Of a stretch of DNA of 64,000 nt, positions 60,224 to 64,000 are shown piece by piece. This stretch comes from Demequina sp. NBRC 110054 (GTDB taxonomy: Bacteria > Actinomycetota > Actinomycetes > Actinomycetales > Demequinaceae), in contig NZ_BBRK01000004.1 of the NCBI RefSeq assembly GCF_002090115.1, positions 248,001 through 312,000 on the forward strand. The letters run 5' to 3'. Within the stretch, counting starts at the first letter, position 1; each line of letters starts with the position of its first letter. The notes below the pieces were generated by a model. It was given only the letters and a program-made list of their open reading frames with translations. It was not told the origin of the DNA and searched no databases. Position numbers and translations under genes: made by a program.

Positions 60224-61027
60224 TTAGCCCTCCTTGCCAGCGTCGGCCGCGGGGGCCTCAGCGGCGGGTGCGTCGGCCTTCGGGGCGTCCGAACGAGGGG
60301 CCGAGTCGCGGCGCGGGCCGCGGCCACCGCGGTCACCACGACCGCGCTGGGGACGAGGGGCCTTGGCCTGCTCGGCCGCCCACTCCTTCTCGGTCATGTC
60401 GCCCTTGTAGATCCACACCTTGACGCCGATCTGGCCGAACGTGGTGCGGGCCTCGAAGAAGCCGTAGTCGATGTTGGCGCGGAGAGTGTGCAGCGGCACA
60501 CGGCCCTCGCGGTAGAACTCCGAGCGCGACATCTCGGCGCCGCCGAGGCGGCCCGAGCACTGCACGCGGACGCCCTTGGCGCCGGCGCGGAGCGCCGACT
60601 GGATGCCCTTGCGCATGGCGCGACGGAACGAGACGCGGGACGCGAGCTGCTCGGCGATGCCCTGGGCGACGAGCTGAGCGTCGACCTCGGCGTTCTTCAC
60701 CTCGAGGATGTTCAGCTGGACCTGCTTGCCGGTCAGCTTCTCGAGGTTGGCGCGCAGCTTGTCGGCCTCCGCACCGCGGCGGCCGATCACGATGCCCGGA
60801 CGAGCGGTGTGGAGGTCCACGCGGACGCGGCCACCAGTGCGCTCGATCTCGACCTTGGACACACCCGCGCGCTCAAGGCCCTGAGACATGAGCTTGCGGA
60901 TCTTGACGTCCTCGTTCACGTAGTCGCGGTAGCGCTCGCCCGGCTTGGTCGAGTCCGCGAACCAGCGCGACCGGTGGTCGGTGGTGATGCCCAGGCGGTA
61001 GCCGTGGGGGTTGACCTTCTGGCCCAT
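60224..61027 (-). CDS. rpsC: 30S ribosomal protein S3
   Basis: A 267-residue S3. The KH domain contains [20 protein letters not shown], and the C-terminal domain has [20 protein letters not shown] and [15 protein letters not shown]. The last 45 residues are an Arg/Gly then Ala/Pro-rich tail, common in actinobacterial S3. It lies 4 bp after rplV. Confidence 0.97.
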   Translation of the reverse strand: MGQKVNPHGYRLGITTDHRSRWFADSTKPGERYRDYVNEDVKIRKLMSQGLERAGVSKVEIERTGGRVRVDLHTARPGIVIGRRGAEADKLRANLEKLTGKQVQLNILEVKNAEVDAQLVAQGIAEQLASRVSFRRAMRKGIQSALRAGAKGVRVQCSGRLGGAEMSRSEFYREGRVPLHTLRANIDYGFFEARTTFGQIGVKVWIYKGDMTEKEWAAEQAKAPRPQRGRGDRGGRGPRRDSAPRSDAPKADAPAAEAPAADAGKEG

Positions 61028-61031
61028 AGGG

Positions 61032-61400
61032 TTACACCCCTTCCTTGACGGCGACCGGGGTCGCGACGGTGACGGTGATGTGGCACGAGCGCTTCAGGAT
61101 GCGACCAGCGCGGCCCTGGGCACGCGGCTGGATGCGCTTCATCGTCGGACCCTCGTCCACCATGATCTCGGTGATCACGAGCTCGTTCTCATCGAACCGC
61201 TCGCCGGCCTGGTCGGCCTTGACTCGAGCGTTCGCGATCGCGGACTCGATCAGCTTGCGCACGTCGACGGCGACCGCCTGCGGCTGGAACTTCAGCGAGG
61301 CTGCTGCCTCGACGGCGTTCTGACCACGGACGAGGTTCACGACGCGGCGAGCCTTCTGGGCGGTCACGCGGAGGTACCGCGTCTGCGCCTTGGCTTCCAT
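61032..61400 (-). CDS. rplV: 50S ribosomal protein L22
   Basis: A 122-residue L22, lining the exit tunnel. [20 protein letters not shown] and the beta-hairpin region [20 protein letters not shown] with [10 protein letters not shown] are conserved. Confidence 0.97.
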   Translation of the reverse strand: MEAKAQTRYLRVTAQKARRVVNLVRGQNAVEAAASLKFQPQAVAVDVRKLIESAIANARVKADQAGERFDENELVITEIMVDEGPTMKRIQPRAQGRAGRILKRSCHITVTVATPVAVKEGV

Positions 61401-61430
61401 CTCTAACTCCTCTTACCTTGCTCAGGCGCC

Positions 61431-61709
61431 TTAGCGGCGGCCCTTGCGGTCGTCCTTGACGTGGCCCTTGAACGTGCGCGTCGGGGCGAACTCGCCCAGC
61501 TTGTGGCCGACCATCGACTCGGTGACGAACACCGGGACGTGCTTGCGGCCGTCGTGCACGGCAAAGGTGTGACCCAGGAAGTCCGGCGTGATGACGCTAC
61601 GGCGCGACCAGGTCTTGATGACGTTCTTCGTACCCGCCTCGTTCTGGGCGTCCACCTTCTTGGCGAGGTGGTCGTCGACGAACGGGCCCTTCTTCAGGCT
61701 GCGAGGCAT
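61431..61709 (-). CDS. rpsS: 30S ribosomal protein S19
   Basis: A 92-residue S19: [40 protein letters not shown] and [14 protein letters not shown]. It lies between rplB (15 bp) and rplV (30 bp). Confidence 0.97.
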   Translation of the reverse strand: MPRSLKKGPFVDDHLAKKVDAQNEAGTKNVIKTWSRRSVITPDFLGHTFAVHDGRKHVPVFVTESMVGHKLGEFAPTRTFKGHVKDDRKGRR

Positions 61710-61724
61710 CTGTGCGACTCCTTC

Positions 61725-62561
<837 letters not shown>

Positions 62562-62582
62562 AGGTCCTGTTCCTTGCCTTGC

Positions 62583-62888
62583 TTAGCCGACCCGGCCGCT
62601 GAAGATGTCGAGCGCCTCGCCGCCACCGACGGTGACGATCGCGCGCTTGACGTCCTTGCGCTTGCCGAGGCCGAAGCGCGTGCGACGCGCCTTGCCCTTG
62701 CGGTTGATGGTGTTCACCGAGGTGACCTTCACACCGAAGACCTGCTCGACGGCGATCTTGATCTCCGTCTTGTTGGCCGACGGTGCAACCTCGAACGTGT
62801 ACTTGCCCTCGTCCATCAGGCCGTAGCTCTTCTCCGACACGATGGGACGGATCAGGATGTCACGGGGGTCCTTGTTGAGTGCGGTCAT
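62583..62888 (-). CDS. rplW: 50S ribosomal protein L23
   Basis: A 101-residue L23 with [40 protein letters not shown] and [16 protein letters not shown]. It is at the tunnel exit where SRP and trigger factor dock. It starts 2 bp after the rplD stop. Confidence 0.97.
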   Translation of the reverse strand: MTALNKDPRDILIRPIVSEKSYGLMDEGKYTFEVAPSANKTEIKIAVEQVFGVKVTSVNTINRKGKARRTRFGLGKRKDVKRAIVTVGGGEALDIFSGRVG

Positions 62889-62890
62889 GC

Positions 62891-63577
62891 TTACTTCTCC
62901 TCCGCCTCGGACTCGGTGGCGACGGCCGTGACCGACTTGCCGGTCGGGGGACCGGCGAGGAACGCCTCGAGAGCACCCGAGGTGAACACCGTGTCGTCGT
63001 TCACGAGCACGTCGTACGTGTTGAGCTGGTCGACCGCGATGACGTGGACGTCGGCAGCGTTGCGCAGCGACTTCCAGGCGATGCTGTCGGTGCGCTCGAG
63101 GACCACGAGGGCCGAGCGACCGGCGGCCGCGGTGTTGATGGCCGCAAGCGCAGCCTTCGTCGAGGGGACGTCGCCCGAGACGATGGAGGCGAGCACGTGG
63201 ACGCGGCCGGCGCGGGCGCGGTCCGAGAGCGCACCGCGGAGCGCGGCAGCCTTCATCTTCTTGGGGGTGCGCTGCGAGTAGTCGCGCGGCTGCGGGCCGT
63301 GGACGGTGCCACCACCGGCGAACTGCGGCGCACGGGTCGAACCCTGGCGGGCGCGGCCGGTGCCCTTCTGCTTGTAGGGCTTGCGGCCACCACCGCGGAC
63401 CTCGCCGCGGGTCTTGGTGGCGTGCGTGCCCTGGCGGGCGGCGGCGCGCTGGGCGACGACGACCTGGTGGATCAGCGGGACGTTGGTGACGGCGTCGAAG
63501 ATCTCGGCGGGAAGCTCGGCGGTGCCGGACTTCTTGCCCTTCGCGTCGACCACGTCGACAGTCAGCGTGTCAGCCAT
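62891..63577 (-). CDS. rplD: 50S ribosomal protein L4
   Basis: A 228-residue L4. The rRNA-binding loop contains [20 protein letters not shown] and [23 protein letters not shown] 63577 ([11 protein letters not shown]) is the usual start. A GTG three codons earlier overlaps the rplC stop. The C-terminus has an acidic tail (ATESEAEEK). Confidence 0.96.
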   Translation of the reverse strand: MADTLTVDVVDAKGKKSGTAELPAEIFDAVTNVPLIHQVVVAQRAAARQGTHATKTRGEVRGGGRKPYKQKGTGRARQGSTRAPQFAGGGTVHGPQPRDYSQRTPKKMKAAALRGALSDRARAGRVHVLASIVSGDVPSTKAALAAINTAAAGRSALVVLERTDSIAWKSLRNAADVHVIAVDQLNTYDVLVNDDTVFTSGALEAFLAGPPTGKSVTAVATESEAEEK

Positions 63578-63582
63578 GTGGT

Positions 63583-64000
63583 TCACGCACCCTTCACGGC
63601 GGTGCGGATGAGCACCACGCCGCCCTTGTTGCCGGGCACGGCGCCCTTGAGGAGCACCAGGCCCTTCTCGGCGTCGACCGAGTGGATGGTCAGGTTCTGC
63701 ACGGTCTTGCGCGCGTTGCCCATACGGCCGGCCATCTTGATGCCGCGGAAGACGCGGGCCGGGTAGGACGCGCCACCGATCGAGCCGGGCTTGCGGTGGT
63801 TGCGGTGAGCACCGTGCGAGGCGCCCACGCCCTTGAAGCCGTGGCGCTTCATGACACCAGCGGTGCCCTTGCCCTTCGTCGTGCCCGTGACGTCGACCTT
63901 CTGGCCGGCCTCGAACACCTCGACGGTGAGCTCCTGGCCGAGCTCGAACTCGGAGGCGTTGCCGGTGCGGACCTCGGCGACGTGGCGGCGCGGGGTCACG
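63583..64000 (-). CDS. rplC: 50S ribosomal protein L3, C-terminal two thirds (cut by window edge)
   Basis: The visible 139 codons end normally and begin inside the protein. [40 protein letters not shown] and [15 protein letters not shown] are L3 markers. The start lies beyond base 64000, with rpsJ expected upstream. Confidence 0.96.
   Translation of the reverse strand, partial: VTPRRHVAEVRTGNASEFELGQELTVEVFEAGQKVDVTGTTKGKGTAGVMKRHGFKGVGASHGAHRNHRKPGSIGGASYPARVFRGIKMAGRMGNARKTVQNLTIHSVDAEKGLVLLKGAVPGNKGGVVLIRTAVKGA

Overview
The window is a 64 kb piece of a high-GC actinobacterial chromosome. It carries a WhiB3/WhiD-type regulator, the actinobacterial guaB-guaB3 pair, a 188-residue adenylate kinase without a lid insert, a zinc-ribbon S14, many leaderless-type promoters, and the tsaE-tsaB-rimI/tsaD plus groES-whiB-guaB neighbourhood. 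All of this suggests Micrococcales. A Cellulomonadaceae or Demequinaceae relative seems likely, but the family is a guess. No rRNA, tRNA, phage, IS element or CRISPR array was seen.

Region 1-16 kb is accessory and central metabolism: a membrane GGDEF protein, pta-ackA, an MDR oxidoreductase, a GATase-DUF3054 pair, two ABC-F ATPases, a phosphoketolase and a glycerate kinase. Phosphoketolase, Pta and AckA together can turn xylulose-5-P or fructose-6-P into acetate with ATP. Region 16-28 kb has a chemoreceptor, an alcohol dehydrogenase, a malate/lactate dehydrogenase-like gene overlapping an ACT-domain gene, a frameshifted glutamine amidotransferase, guaB3, a DnaQ-like exonuclease, glutamate dehydrogenase, a TSUP transporter and guaB. 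Region 28-45 kb has whiB, a solitary groES behind a perfect CIRCE element, a THUMP-like methyltransferase, a GH3 lipoprotein, tsaD, rimI-tsaB-tsaE-alr, acpS-glmS, coaA, a DedA protein, glmM, rpsI-rplM and truA.

Region 45-64 kb is the S10-spc-alpha ribosomal superoperon on the minus strand, from rplC (cut by the window end) to rplQ. It differs from the usual layout in three ways. Four paralogous variant-leucine-rich-repeat (LRV) genes with their own promoter sit between map and infA. rpsD is absent between rpsK and rpoA, with a terminator-like hairpin there instead. L15 carries an N-terminal Lys/Ala/Pro histone-H1-like extension of about 65 residues.

The most interesting items are the LRV cluster, the L15 extension, a roughly 240-bp nested inverted repeat behind ackA, a recurring AGGGACGATGC word that also forms the perfect hairpin where the second glutamine amidotransferase is frameshifted, and a consistent spacing of -10 hexamers 6 nt before start codons.
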